A stretch of DNA of 64,000 bases from Physcia stellaris (GCA_018902385.1 JABSSW010000083.1:1-64000), one strand, 5' to 3'; shown: positions 48,401 through 61,912, counted from the first letter of the stretch. Translations and numbers: made by a program. Notes: a model not told the origin generated them from the letters alone.

Positions 48401-51400
48401 TTTTAGCGAAAGCTCGAAACGATCGAAACAATCGATCGATTTGACGTTGTACGTAAACAGAAAAATTTTTGTAATTTATCACAGTTACGTTGAAACTTTC
48501 TTGATTTTTATGTGTGATCACAGTCAGTTTATGTTTGTCGTCTGAATGAATTTTTCATTGATAAAAAAAAGCTGAACAATTCAGCACAATAATGTATTGA
48601 CATTTTAAAACAGCTGAAATTATGTCGGATTGAAGAGATAAAGAATACACATTCGATTGAATGATAGCGTTGAGATTTCGAATATTTACAACAGATCGAT
48701 TTTTTTTTTTGTCGTTGATTTTTTTTCATACACAAAACACAAAATAATTAAATGAAATAAATTCGTCGATTCAATTAAGTTTATTTGATTCATGTAGTTT
48801 GTCAAAAGTTTCGTCGACAAGTTTTTTATTTTTTTTGTTTAAAAAGTATATTTTAGTTTTGTCAGGTATTTTTTGCTTTCAGTTCGACTTGAGCGAAATT
48901 CTCATTCAGTTTTTCTGAGATAGCTTGACAAAGTTTGTGTTTTTTCAAATATTTGAATAGATTGACATCAGTTTTGTGATAATTTGCACGACATCGTCGC
49001 TAGATCGATGAATGATGACGTCATTATCAAAAATGATTTTTGTCGAAAGCTTCAGGTCAGTTTTTGGCTTCGCATTTTTCAAGTTTGAAATAGTTGAAGT
49101 TTCGCTTGTGAAAACTAAAAATTGGAAGTCGTTATAACAAGTTGGCGAAAACTGAACATCTAATTTTGAAAAAGTTTGACGTTGCGACAGAATCGAATTG
49201 TGAAAAATTTTCGAAGCTGCGATTGTAACGGCGATAGTTTCAAAAATAAAAAGGTTATTATCATTCAGCACGTTGATGACGACGTAGATCGCGACGATGA
49301 TTTTCTTGAATCAGTTAGTTTTATGTTTTTGAGCAAAACGTCGTAGAGTTAAATCGACGACGTGGCTAGTTTCGTCGACGTGAATTTGAAAAACATTGAT
49401 GTAGTTTATTTCGATTATGTGATCGACGCGATAATTTCGAGATATATGAACGGTTTGATTGTTTTCATTGCGAACGATAATTTGCTTAATATTGAAGTTT
49501 ATTAAGTGAACGTAAAGTGAGAGTTTCAGCTCATTCGACTCAAAAAAATAATCTCGATCGGATGAGACAGTCGTATAGTGCATTGGAAGAACTAGCTCGA
49601 AACGAAAAAATATTACAGTGATTTTACGAGCATGAATCGAAGTTTGAATAGCTATTTTAGACGTTCGAATTTTTAAATTAGCGATAATTTCACAGTTTTC
49701 GATGTAAGTTGTTTTTTTAAATATGCTAACATCGATTTTTTTTGATTCAATAACGTCATTGTTCAGTAGCATGTTAGTCTTGAGATTGTCGATCAAATGA
49801 ATTTTTTTGATGATTTTAGTTCTAATTGTGACGTCATTTTTTTGGTCAGAAAAGTACATAGATAGAATAGCATACTCGGTTGTCATGTGCTTGTCGACAT
49901 TTAGTTCACGTATTGAAATGAATGTAGTCATGATTTTAATAGACACATCCGAAGCTTGTTTCTTGAAGAATTGACGATCACAAAAAGTTATTTCAGCGTC
50001 GGTGTCTAAACACATAGATTCGGCATCAGCTGTAGAAAATAAAACTACATGAATACGTGCATAGTTTCAGTCTCGAAAGTCATGATCAGTGTCGACGTTT
50101 TTGTTGAAGTCGACGTCTGAAACAATGATGAGAATCGATGCAGATTTAGTTTTTTCAGGAAAATCGAAATGAGCATTTGTGAGAGATTTTGACGTTTTTG
50201 ATACAATAGTTGAGTCAGAATCGATGATTTCGATTCTCGATTGCGTGATAGATGAGTTCGTAAGTTCGTCTGACTTTGAAGTTGTCAGAAGTTTTCTAGT
50301 TGAATTTCGAATAATCACACTAATGCTTTGAGTAGTCATAATAATAGAAGAGAATTGATTAGATACATTTGCTGAATAAATCAAGCTAGTTTTGTCAAAA
50401 CAGTCGAAACGAAGATGTTCGTGTAATTTATTGTTGAAGAAAAAGTCATTGTTACACTTTTTGCAGATAGTTATCTTATTCGATTTTGACAAAAGCATTT
50501 TTGACGTGATCAAATAGACAGCGTTGTCATTTTCGTTTTCGAAATCGTTGTAAGAAATTGATTGATAATATGAAATATTTTTTGAAACATGATAGTCGTC
50601 AGCATTCTTTTCGTCAAAATAGTTTTTTTCAGCTTTTTCAGCTTCGTTATTCTCGTCAACGTTGTAGATTTTAGTCTTGTCAGACTTGTCAAATCTTCTG
50701 ACGTTTGGCTTGTTGAACTTCTGATTCGAAACGAATTCGCTTGAGAATTTTAGCAGAAGAGGTTGTCTTGCAGTCGACAAGACAGTTGAAAATGAATCGA
50801 AAGGTTTTTGCTGATAGTTTTTTGAAAATTGACGAGACTGATAACTTGATTGAGATTGATAAGCTGAATTTCTATACTGATATGAGTTGTAGCCCGAAAG
50901 CGATCACATATACGCTTGATTTGAATAGAAAAGATTGGCGTAGGATTGTTGATTAGAATCGTCTCTATCTCGATTTTGCTTATTTGGTCGATTAGATCGA
51001 TCAGCATTATTACTGGAATCTGAGTTGCTAGCTTGATCGCGATGACGAGTTGTCATATTCATTCATACATTTTTTTTCGCATTCAGCTGATTCAAAAATG
51101 TAGTCAAAGTGATATTTTCGAACGGTTCGGAAATTTGAGCTCGAAAGTTCAGTTCGAGATTATTTCAGACAATGATACATTGATGAAATATTGATGGAAA
51201 GTTTGCAGTTTTGACATGTCGAAAAATATTTTGCATGTAAGTTCGAGATTTGCGTTCTCGACGAGCGTCGACATAAATGTAGTTTTCGATTTGTAGTTTT
51301 TTCAGAACAGTCGACGTTCGTTTTTTGAATCGCTTGATGAAATGAGTGCATCAGCGTTCAATACTGATTTTTCGAAAAAAGTTTTTTTCAATTTCAATTA

Positions 51401-52912
51401 GTTTCGCGTTATATCAGGTTAAGGCATCGTTTTTTAGACAGATAGACATCAGCTTCTTGATTTTAAGACCGGATGAGATTTTTTTCAGATTTTTAAGATG
51501 ATCAGTAAAAATGAAAACGTTTCGATAAAAGTTGTGTCGATCAGAGTTGACAATGAATTGATTTGTGCCGATTGAATTTTCATAGTCAGAATCAAAGTAG
51601 TTCACATTTTCGACAGATTTGAAAGCTGATTGTAAAATATTGTTGACAGCAGAAGATGTTTCAGTTGCGAATCGAGACATCGAAACGAACGCGATAGTCA
51701 CGATCATGATGTCATTTCACAAAGCTTGATTCATTCCAGTTGACGGCGGAATTATTGAAGACATGTTGCGACGAATTTTTTCGATCTGAGTGAAAAAAAA
51801 TGTCTGACTATTGTCAGTCTGAATGCTGACTGAGCGACGTTCACTGTTCGTGATATCTGACTCGACAATAAACTGACGAGAAACGTTTAGGTCAAAATCA
51901 GAATTAGTGATGAGCGAGTAGCTAGAAACTATTGACGAGAAGGTAAAATCACGGATTTCTGAATTGCTATTTCGTCGAAATCTTGAGTTAATAGAAACTT
52001 CAGACTGAATAGCTGTAGGAATTTCGAATCGGATAGAAGTATCGAGTCTGGATACGAGAGATTGCTCATTCGGAAGCTGTACACGAAATACTGAAAATGA
52101 CGACGAACTGTTAACAGACGAACTAGTTACGATTTCGAGTCTAGTTGAGAAGCTTCGAAAGACGTTCGATTGTCGAAAATCGACAATGTCGATTCGAAAT
52201 TGATTCAAGGCGTTTTGCAATGAGACAACGTCGTCAATTCATTGAAATGAGTAGACAGCGTCGTGAGCTCGTGTTCTAGAAAATTTGTAGGTTTTAGCAA
52301 TGAGAATCTCAATCGTACGTCTATTTTCGTTGCTGAGCAGTGAACTGAAAAAATGGTCAGTTTGCAGAAATTCGTGTATCGATCACGCAAGCTGAGTAAT
52401 CTGATTAGAAACTGAAGTCAAAATGCCGAAAAGGTGTTAAGAAAGTGTCTGAGATTGTCTTTCTAGTCAGTGGTAGAATGTAGAAGACTTTTTAGACTAG
52501 TCGGAAAATTTTTTCAGTCATAGAAAGTTTGCGGCAGAAAGCAGATACAAATCAAAAAAATGTAGTAATAGCTTATTGCAAAAAGAACAGTCTGATATCA
52601 AGAGATGACTCCAAAACGAGACAACGAACGTAGGTGAAAAAAAGAAAAAACTGAAAAAAAAGAAAATTCAAATAGATGAGATTTGGCTTCACTCAACGAA
52701 AAGATGCGAAATTGGCAGGTTACATCGATGACGAATCAAATGCTTCGATTGATGACGTAGTTAGTCTGACTCGACGCAGCGATAATGCAATGAAGCACAT
52801 CGAAAAGAAAGACTGTCTTGATGATGAGATAGTACAAGTTGACTGATTTCTGATTGCTGCTAGCTATAGCTAGCGAACTGATTTGATGATGTGGTAGATG
52901 ATGCTATCAGAT

Positions 52913-53104
52913 TGTTGATGTATTGGGTGTAAGAAGCTTAATTAGCTATTTAGGAATCAATGACCAGATATATATCATAGTAATTACATAAGTCAAGTCA
53001 TTCAGTTGATTGAGTGTCAGTTGATTGATTAGATGTTAAGTACAGGAAGTTTGTCTATTCATCTGACAGCCTCCAAGTTCTAGTCATAATGTCAATTCAT
53101 AACA
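52913..53104 (-). repeat. 5' LTR of complete family A element
   Basis: 192 bp with TG...CA termini, followed by GAAAT, the partner target-site duplication. It is the same family as 4990-5173. Confidence 0.93.
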
Positions 53105-53109
53105 GAAAT

Positions 53110-55320
53110 TCTGATCTAGACTCAATCAGAAAACAGTGTCGCAAAGATGAAACGAGAAATTTCGTGAATTCGAAGATTCGTGCAATAATCTGATTTCGAA
53201 ATCGAAACAATTTGACAGCATCTTCGAATCATGATATGATTTCTATTGAAAATTAGTGCATTAAAGTTTAAATCGAATCTTTGTTCTAATATCGTTCATT
53301 CTGAACTCTATGTACATTCGATGATTTCTGAAAATTGCAAAATGATTTTTTTTTTCGTAGATTTTCAACAACGTTTTCAGACTGAAATAATTTGATTGTT
53401 TTCGAAAAAACGAAATTATATCAATCATATCGTTTTGCAATTCGCGATACATTCGTGATTTGAAATCAAAGAAATTTTCTTTTTTGAACAATCGTTTCAT
53501 TTCGTGTTCGAAGAATTTCTGTACAAAATCATCGAGTTTTCATTTTTTATTTTTTTTGAATCGTTTTAGAAACATTCAATCAACATTGACATCGTCTTGT
53601 TTGATTTCAAACTCGATAATTAATCGATTCGATTCAATATAAAATCGAATTTTTTTTATCATAGCATTTTCATCGTCGTTGTGATAAATTTTCACGTATG
53701 ATTTTTCGCAATGTCGTGTAGCGTCAAAAAGCATGATTTTCAACAAATGATTTCGAATGCTGTTGTATTGAATTTTTTTGATTCGTTGAAATTTCAATAA
53801 ATCAAATTGATTATCGATGCTCATTTTTAATCATTGTTCGTTTTTTTCGCGAGAATTTTTTTGTTTGTATTGACAAAGCGTTTTTAATCGACTTCTCAAA
53901 GATTTCTTAGTTTCAAAAATATTCATAGTAGAACGACGAGTTGAAAAGAAAATTTCATGATGTGCGTTGACGTTTTTCATATCGTAAATGTATTGCACGA
54001 CGTTGTGCTCATCGACAAATTGTTTATTGACAACGAAAACAAATTTTCGTGAAGACGAATTTCAAAAAAAAAGAAAAAGAAAAAGATGAAAAAAATAAAT
54101 TGAAATCGAAACTCGAGCATTTGCTGTTGTTGATGTTTCTCGCGCATTTGTCGTTTTTTCGCGTGTTTAATGACTTGTTTTCGCGATTTAGCATTGTCAA
54201 ATAGATCAAAATCGAAAAAATTTTCCATGACGAACGTGCAGATGTTTGAGAGATAAATAAATAGATAAATAAACAAATGAGACTTTGCGAGAAGTTGATC
54301 ATTTCGCAAGCTTTTCAGCAAATCAACTAATTTACATAAATCGTAACTATTGCGATAAAGAATCGATTCTCGTTATTTTTGATGCGTTGAAATGCGTTTA
54401 TTTTGCTTTATAATTTGACTTCAACAAATCAATGTCAAATGTGATTGTTGTTTGATGTACAAAGTGCAAAGCAATTGTATGATCACAAAAGTTTCGATGT
54501 TTGTGCTAGATTCAATAAGCAATGATATACTTTTTCTTTGAAAATTCGAATTCTCAATTGATGAAAACATCGAATTTAACGAAAAAGATTTTGATTTGCG
54601 AAGCAAACTCGACGAGCTCGAAAATCATTTTATTTTCAAATTTCATAACAAATTCAATATTGCTCGAATTAATGTGATTGTTGATGCGTTGAAATGCGTT
54701 TGAAACGCGTTACAATTATGATTCATTTCATGTGTGCGATGCATCGTGAATGATGATGAACGAAAATGCAAAAATTTTGATGTTCGAATTCTGAAAAGTT
54801 GATTTCTCGATCGAGTCAGAAATTTCTGTTAAGAAGTGTTCAAAATATTTTGTTTTAGAAAAAATCTATGAATTTTTTTTTCAAAATTTCATTAAAAATG
54901 TTCAAAATTTTCGTTTGAATTTTGTCAAATTCGTTAAATTCAAAAATCGTTTTGCTTAATTGAAAAATTGAAATTTTTTTTTTTTGCACGTTAAAAACGC
55001 GATTTTGAAAATTGAATTTATGTTATAAATCGACGATTTTTGTGAAATTGAAACAATTTCGAATTTTAAAATTTTTTTTCAAAATTTTCAATATTATGAT
55101 TCGATTTTAATGTAATTTATTCAAATAAATTTATTTAAAATGAATTTTTTTTTTCAATTTTGATGTGCTTTTTTTTATTTCATTTTTTTTGATTATCATG
55201 TTTCGTTTTCATTTTTTTTTTGCATATATTCATTGATTCACGTTTTTACAATTACGATATTCAATTCGACACATTGTTTTCACAATATTCATCAAACATA
55301 CGTTGTTTTCGTGTTCATTG
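53110..55320. other. AT-rich hypermutated stretch without a gene
   Basis: No domain is recognised. Two adjacent minus-strand open stretches (53261-53500, 53576-53824) are of ordinary residue mix, unlike the low-complexity frames around them, and may be remains of an unidentified repeat. Long T and A runs occur near 54.9-55.2 kb. Normal composition resumes at about 55,335. Confidence 0.5.
54325..54500 (+). repeat. Dispersed repeat, copy 2
   Basis: Matches 45064-45260 in direct orientation. A shorter related piece containing GTTGATGCGTTGAAATGCG lies near 54,680-54,780. Confidence 0.6.
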
Positions 55321-55685
55321 CGTGACGATACATTTTTCGCGTGCAGAACTCATCGGACGCGAGCCAAGCCGGATTTCTCTGTCAGCTCTCTAATCTCGAT
55401 CGGGCGGGGACCGTCGGTTTGCGCGAAAGAAGCCCCAATTCTGACTTGGATTAAGTGTACCATGAAATCGCAATTAAGAGTACTAAGACTACCTTGACTC
55501 TAAGCCATCAGCAGTCGGTGCGATACCCCCGGCAGTACATTGCTAGATCCATGGCCAGAACCATCATCATTGGCCGAGAAATAGCTGCCAGCTCACGTTC
55601 CTTTTCGCTCAATTCTTAACAGCTTGTGTATCATAACATATTCCTGCAGTCAGGGTATCATCCGTAACCACCTAAACGCCTAAAA
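55321..55685. other. 3' flank of DOP1
   Basis: Edge of the right gene block. No gene is recognised. Confidence 0.5.
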
Positions 55686-58600
55686 TCAAGCCAATGTGGA
55701 ATCATCAAACAAATCATCAAGAAGGATGTCATAACACGCTTTCCAATCTGCCACTACCATGCTATAGGTGCTCTCGAAGGCGTTGATGCTTAGTTGTCTG
55801 AAAAAAGGCTTCAGGACACGATCAACGATGTCCTCTGTACATATATCCCTGGTTACTTCTGAGCTGAGCAGAGGTTTCCGCTTGCCAATGGGAGCCACGC
55901 TTGCAATTGTCGGAGAAAGCGCATTATCATGTCCGCCGGAGTATGAGTCAAGGTCTTCTGCCAATTCATCAACTAATGCTACAGGACTCCATGCATGGGG
56001 TCGATAAACGGCGTCAACAGTATCGGTAACGAAGAGCCATTCTCGCAATTGGAACTCATCTGGCGCCAGGGTGACGAGGGTGTCGAGGAGTTTGCATGCT
56101 TGTAGGATGGAGTGAACGTTGTAGGTATCGTGTTGCTCGCCTGGAAATACTGATGATAGGGCCTCATACAGCTCCGAACTGATGATGGGCCAAAAGGAGG
56201 CCATGTGCACCGCTGAGATCTTCAATACTAATGCCCGTAGCAGCATGTAGATCTCGGCCCGTGTCGCCGACGAAGGAGAAGATGCGGCCGTTGCTGTTAG
56301 TAGTTCTAGAACCTTCACTTGAATCGCGACGAGGTTCGTGACATAGGCGTCATCAGCGGCAGCAAGCACCAGAAGTGTCATCCTACGGAGGATAAGCTGG
56401 GTCTTGCGATCTGCCTCTATTCGGGCAGAAGAAGCCCCCACACCAAACATGATCCCTGCAGCAGTTGGAGCAAGTATGCGTGAAAGGTAGTCTTGAATTC
56501 GGTCCTTATCTAGCAACGCCCACTGCCGCAAGACCGGAACCCAGCCTTCTTCCGCAAGGCTAAGTGATCTTGTGCAGAAGAATCTTGAATCATTGAATGC
56601 TTCCGCTACAAGTCTGCGCCAAACTTTTGAAGCCTCAGGTATCCGGGACATAGCAAGGAAGATGCGCAGAGTGCTTGATGAAGCCGTTTGAGGGTAAGCT
56701 TTAGACTGAATGGTGGGTGTGAGGATCTGTAAGGAGATGATTGATGATGCAGCTGCAATACGATCTGTATCAACCAGAATCTTCGAAAGTTTTGGAAGAA
56801 GCAAGGCTACGATGCCGACAATGTCATCTGATTGAGTTGGCCTAGGATTAGTCGCATGGTCTGCACTAGCAACATCGCTGTCCGCGGGCTTCCCTTCGTC
56901 TTGTGCGAAAGTCAATGGTTTCGCGGTGAAGGTCGCAGCCAAGAGCCTCACGAAAAGATCCTGCGATATTGTAAGTCAACTAAGCTTACGGGAGGAGAGT
57001 ACATACTCCCAGATCTCGTCGCATTCTTCGCTGTTCACCGAAGGTTGTATTGTTGACTTTTTCTCCCAGCACTGCCGTGAACTCGAGAAGTCTGGGCAAA
57101 GTCTGCCTTTGCGGCAGTGGATTAGCAAGTACATCTTTGAGAAATGTCATACAATCAGTCCAAATCTCATCCATAGCGTCGTCTTCCAGCGAGCGCATAT
57201 ACCGTACAAGAAAGTCAGCTAGAGTGTTGTCCGAGATATCTGCAGTCAGGCTCGATTTCCGACCGGGGTCTAAAGCGTTCGGGTTTGTCCGACTGTACAT
57301 GGCGTTGAACAGAGCTGGGATGATGTTCCTGGGTCTCGAACCGTCGAGAACATGAAGGAGATTGAAGACAGCTGAAGATCTGGACGTATCCATTTGGTCT
57401 CTTGATTGACACCATATCTCGACGAGAATTTCAAGACACTCAAGTGGCTCTGCGGCAAAAAGGTGTTCGAGTATCCGACGTGTCCGATTTTTCATGCGTA
57501 CTGAAGTATAGTTGAGTGATGCTAAGGTAATCAAGTCCCTTGCTTGACTGCTTTGACCGTGACTTGCCCAAGTCCATATGTCCAAACATACATGTATCGC
57601 GTCCTTGAAGCACAATAATACCGTTAGTCGGTTGTTGGCGGTGGTGCGCTTTGATCTGCTAAGCTCTGGTGCAAATACTCCGGACACCATGTTCCCAAAG
57701 AATCCCTGGCTCTGCTCTGGGGCCTTAAGGGATATTGTACCGGCTTCGTCCTGAAGTAATCGTTCATGAGCTCGTGCAAGACTGCGTTCTAAGCCGTGTA
57801 GAAGAGAATGTAAGGTCACGAGAGGTTGGTAATTAGCCGATGACTTGCCCCGTCCCTCGAACGCCGCTCGCAGAAATTCGGAAACCGCTCTTATTGTCTT
57901 GTTGAGACACTCCACAAGAGGCATTAGAATATGAAATGCATTTTCCGCATACAACGGTAGACACTCATCCAGAAAATGAACCCAATGGTCAAGGACAGGA
58001 TAGCTACCTGGCGAGCTGAGACCCAAGAGCAAGCAATCAAGGAGCGCGGGAGATGGAGGACAAGCTGCTGCCGAGGGATCATCAATCTCACTTGCCTCCA
58101 CTGAATCAGATAGACTTGGTAAAGATTGCAGATTATCACTTGTGAACATTCTCGGGTGCGTTAATCTGGGAGGAGCTTTAGGATCCATTGCACGCGTTCG
58201 CATGACTCTCACAAGTAAATGCATTAGTTCCACTTGTAGCAAACTGTCTTCCCGTCTGATGGACCGATTTAGAGCCACTATCACGGTATCTTCCATAATC
58301 GAGTGTTCTACAGGCACAGAAGACTGTCCAGGCAGCATATGCTGCAGTAACGTCGCCGCTACTCGTCGCAAAGCGAAAGATTGAGCTATCAGACTTGTTC
58401 CGTCCGAAGGGTGATCCTGCAGAACGGTAAGACAAGCACGGATGAGGAATGCTTGGATAGTGGCTTCATCATTTACGCCACTATTAGGGAAGGCTGCGAT
58501 GCTCTCCGCAGCTGAGGCCTGCCGATTGTCAGGTTGGCGCTCTTCCATTGTTAGCGATGCCCAGATGTTCCCCGGAGAGCCAACTACCAGATTAGACATA

Positions 58601-61600
58601 GTTTGAAGCAAATATTGGCATTCCTCAAGATCGCTGAGGTCATAAAGAGCAGGCTTTGCAGCGTTACTCGAAGAGAAGATTGAACAGTTCACAAACAACT
58701 TGGACGTTCGCAAGTGATTTAGTAGTAGTTGTACAATTCTAACGGAGACATGTTGGTTATGATCCGCATATGAACCCACGTGGAGTGAACTTACAGGTGG
58801 AGAGCTGGCAGCGATTGTAGCCAGTTGCTGGTAAATCTTGATATTTCCGTTGTGGGTTCGGAAAGAGAATCCAATAGTAGCATCAAGGGACGTTCAAGTA
58901 CTATCATCTCTGGCGTGATACTTGCTGTCTGGCTCTCTGGGCCTAGACGCGTGGAACGTGAGAGGGACGAGCGCCGAGATTGCAAGCTGTTGATGGATGA
59001 GCTACTGTGGGTCCAAAGCGTGGTGAAGCGACGTGCTCCTTCAAGCGCTGCTCCGGCAGGTAGTTTACAGTCATCAATCATTAAGGTTGCAATACACGCT
59101 TCTATGAATCGAGTGCCTGGCAAGACCATTTGGAGTCGCCAAATGCAGCGGACAGCCTCCACGTTGTTGCTAGGCTTTGACGGAGAGAGCCACGGCCACA
59201 GATTCGTGACAAGGTCCGTAATGAGTCGTCGTATCTGATAGCTGCTATGCCAGATCTCTGAAGGCAATGCAATCGAAAAGACCTCCATTGCAGATATAAC
59301 AGCCGTGATGGTTTCTATGGACGTAGGTGTTCCGCTATGGTCTCTTACGCTCGCTAAAGCGTCTACGAGTGCCTGTAAACAAGTGTCTCTGTTTATGTCG
59401 TCCGTCTTTATGATTTTCTGTGTAATCTTTTCTAGGAGAGAGAGGTGCATCTCCAGATACCGTGCTTGGCACTTTCCCCGTAGTTGTTGCAGGATCAATT
59501 GGACAATGTTATGTAAAAGCAGCTGACCAATGTTCTCTAAGGAAAGTGGAATGCCCGCCTGATCGATGTTACCTTGAGAGTGTCCGTAGAACGTTTGAAC
59601 GGCTTTTAGAAATTGCTGACTGGACTCTGCAAAATCGCTGAACCCTTCTTCAAACATTTCTGAAGATGGTGCAGCAAGCCCCTTCTCGAACGCTCGCTCG
59701 GGGATCAGGTCAAGAAGGGAGAGGGCAATCTTCAGCGCTATCTGTTCAGGCTCTGTTAGACTTGTCTTTCCCTGACCCACAGACTCGCGCATGCTGTTTC
59801 GTAGGTATATAACAGTTAGTAGCGTGACCATCGGTATATGCGTCGTTTGCATTTCCTCATCTCGGATGTTAAACCTATTGATAATGAAAAAGATTAGACC
59901 CAAGCCATCTTGATTATCATCCAGAGCCTCACGGTTGCTGAAGCTCGATGTCAAAATCCTCGATATCTTGCCCCATATTAGTCCCGCTTCTATGTTATCA
60001 AAAAGGACGCTAGCACTGCGAAAGACTTCTTCAAAATTGTCTTGTGAAGGGGCTATACTCTGATACTGCCATACACTCTGGAGTAGCGGGATGAGTATTT
60101 GAGGAACAACCATGCCACCGATCTCCCATCGATCCATAAGCGACAAGCATATGCGAAAAGGACGAGCCTTCTCGGTTGGCGTCAGGGAATCGGTCTGTAC
60201 CATCTTGAGAATGGTTCGTACCAGAGCGTCAAGGCTATAACGCTCAAAGTAAGTGTGATAATCCTCCTGGGGTATATTTAATGGCGTCAAAGCGATACTG
60301 GGGGATGTGTGCTTCGTGGTACGGGGGGTACTTGGCTGAGATTCAGCAATTGGCTCTGGCCCGAGGAACCAGGCCCACAGCCTTCGATTTAGGCTCATCT
60401 CGCGGCGAGTCACTACCGAGGCAGCAGCGGCTACTAGTCTATCAAGGTCGTCGCGAGCCGTCTCGCGCTGTAGCACATCGGAATGTATCGGAAGATGGGT
60501 AACCAGGAGGTCTAAGAAGTTACGCTGGATGAGGAGTTGCTCGTCACGAAGTCCGGCAGCGAAAGAACGCACAAGAAGACCAGGCTCTGGAGAAATGACC
60601 GCCTCGACAGTTGATAATGGCTCATCCATGGCTCCTAGCACTCCTTCATTCAGACTTTGGTGATGGCCGGTGGTTTCGCGACCTTGCTTTACAGACCCAA
60701 GCTGTGGTAGGTTGCGGACCATGAAAGCTAAAGCCCCTTGACGGCGGCTAGTACTTGTTATTGAGGCCAAAAACAAGCATTGCCAATAAAATTGATCACT
60801 GGACATATCTCGCGGCTGACTGTCGTTGCCACATCTTTGGCCAATTGCCGTCCTCAATTTGAGCAGGATCGAATGAGTACGCTCAAACTCATCACTGTTT
60901 TGCTCTTCCAACCCTGGGAGCAAAGCGAGAATAATTGCCTTGAGTGCTGGACGTAGGAAAGATTGATCTATCGCTAGTATGTGAATCTCGAACAGTGAAA
61001 GCACTGCTGGTCGGACCGAGAGCGAGGCGTAAGATAGGGCTGGAGAGAGACCTGGCAAGTAGAGTGCTAGATCTCTTGCGAGACCCTCGGGCTAATATGA
61101 TGTTCAGCGACGGCGACACTTCAATCTAGGGCAGCAGAGCTCTCGGGCTGTGTGTTACGTACGCCTAAGACATTGAAGATATAGGCATAGACCTCCATAG
61201 TTTTTTGGTGTACCCCTGAGGGCAAGGAGGGACTGAGGCATTGTGCAAGGCGCCTTGCGACTAGAGGTTTGTGGGGAATCTCTGCGATTTCCGAAGGTCT
61301 GAGTTGCAAAGCCTAGGGAAACATCGACAATCAGCCTCTACAGGGAAAATTGGAGATGCCGGAGTTTTGGCACCTTGAGCAGTCGCGCAAGGAAGGATAT
61401 GTAGTCAGCCCATTCCTGCAATGCTGTGTCGAACAGCGACAACGCTCGCCCCACAGCAGAAGAATACCGGCGGTAATTCTTGTCCTTCTTGGTTGAAGCT
61501 ACAGCATGCTGTTAACGAAACCTCCTGATCATGCTCGATGCTCAGCACGGACGTACTGTCTTCTGCAGCAAATCGGGGCCTAGGATTAATTTTTGGCGAG

Positions 61601-61659
61601 GACCTCCCCGAACTTGCAGGAGACGTAGCTCTCTGCAATCGGCTCGCATCGAGCGACAT
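55686..61659 (-). CDS. DOP1: Dopey family protein Dop1
   Basis: Very large peripheral membrane protein of the late Golgi and endosomes. With Mon2 and the Neo1 flippase it supports endosome-to-Golgi recycling; in Aspergillus the homologue DopA affects development. Exons: about 61522-61659, 61374-61487, 61163-61312, 58795-61091, 57007-58738, 55686-56960, giving about 1,900 residues. The conserved N-terminal domain reads DKNYRRYSS, DTALQEWADYISFLARLLK, PLVARRLAQCLSPSLPSGVH, the EGLARDLALYLPGLSP segment formed by the third splice, and ALSYASLSVRPAVLSLFE. The rest is helical repeat, with the family C-terminus RLLAATFTAKPLTFAQDEGK and QLREWLFVTDTVDAVYRPHA. The exon 1/2 junction is uncertain: GAG|GTTTCG gives a very short 34-nt intron, while a donor at GTGCTG makes 61 nt and drops nine residues. 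Other introns are ordinary GT-AG (71, 61, 56 and 46 nt). Confidence 0.92.
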
Positions 61660-61912
61660 GTTGTAAGAAAGCCGTCCTGCACTGGCCGTAGGTGTGACAA
61701 ATTGGTGACATGACTAACACATCATTGGAGGAGGTGGTGAAATTGCTGGGTGAAGATGGTGTTCTCCTCCGCTCTCAGTTCGGGTACGGTCTCCGCCGAA
61801 GACAGGACCCCCCTTCCTCTTTCTTTCTCGAACATGCAATATTCACGTACCCCCATTCAGCTTCTGCCGATCATCGTCGCCTTGCTAATTAAGTGGGTTA
61901 TGTTTTGGTTCA
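61660..61912. promoter_or_regulatory. Compact divergent promoter DOP1/MON1
   Basis: 253 bp separate the two start codons, so the genes share a promoter region. No TATA box is evident. Confidence 0.6.

Larger units (their letters stand above)
45294..53104 (-). mobile_element. Complete-boundary Ty3/gypsy chromovirus fossil, family A
   Basis: Minus-strand LTR retroelement of 7,811 bp with 192-bp LTRs and a perfect 5-bp target-site duplication, GAAAT, at 45289-45293 and 53105-53109. Parts from 5' (high) to 3' (low): gag-like (about 51.4-52.2 kb), zinc-finger and protease-like regions (about 49.3-50.8 kb), reverse transcriptase (about 48.1-48.9 kb), RNase H (about 47.4-47.7 kb), integrase (about 46.1-47.3 kb) and a chromodomain-like tail (about 45.9-46.05 kb). 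It is broken many times but less hypermutated than its sister at the left edge, since more GG and CC remain, so it is probably the younger or less exposed copy. It lacks any sign of current activity. Confidence 0.93.

Noticed and set aside
52880-52912. Primer-binding site of the family A element
   Set aside because: The bases next to the 5' LTR do not clearly match the 3' end of any tRNA I know.
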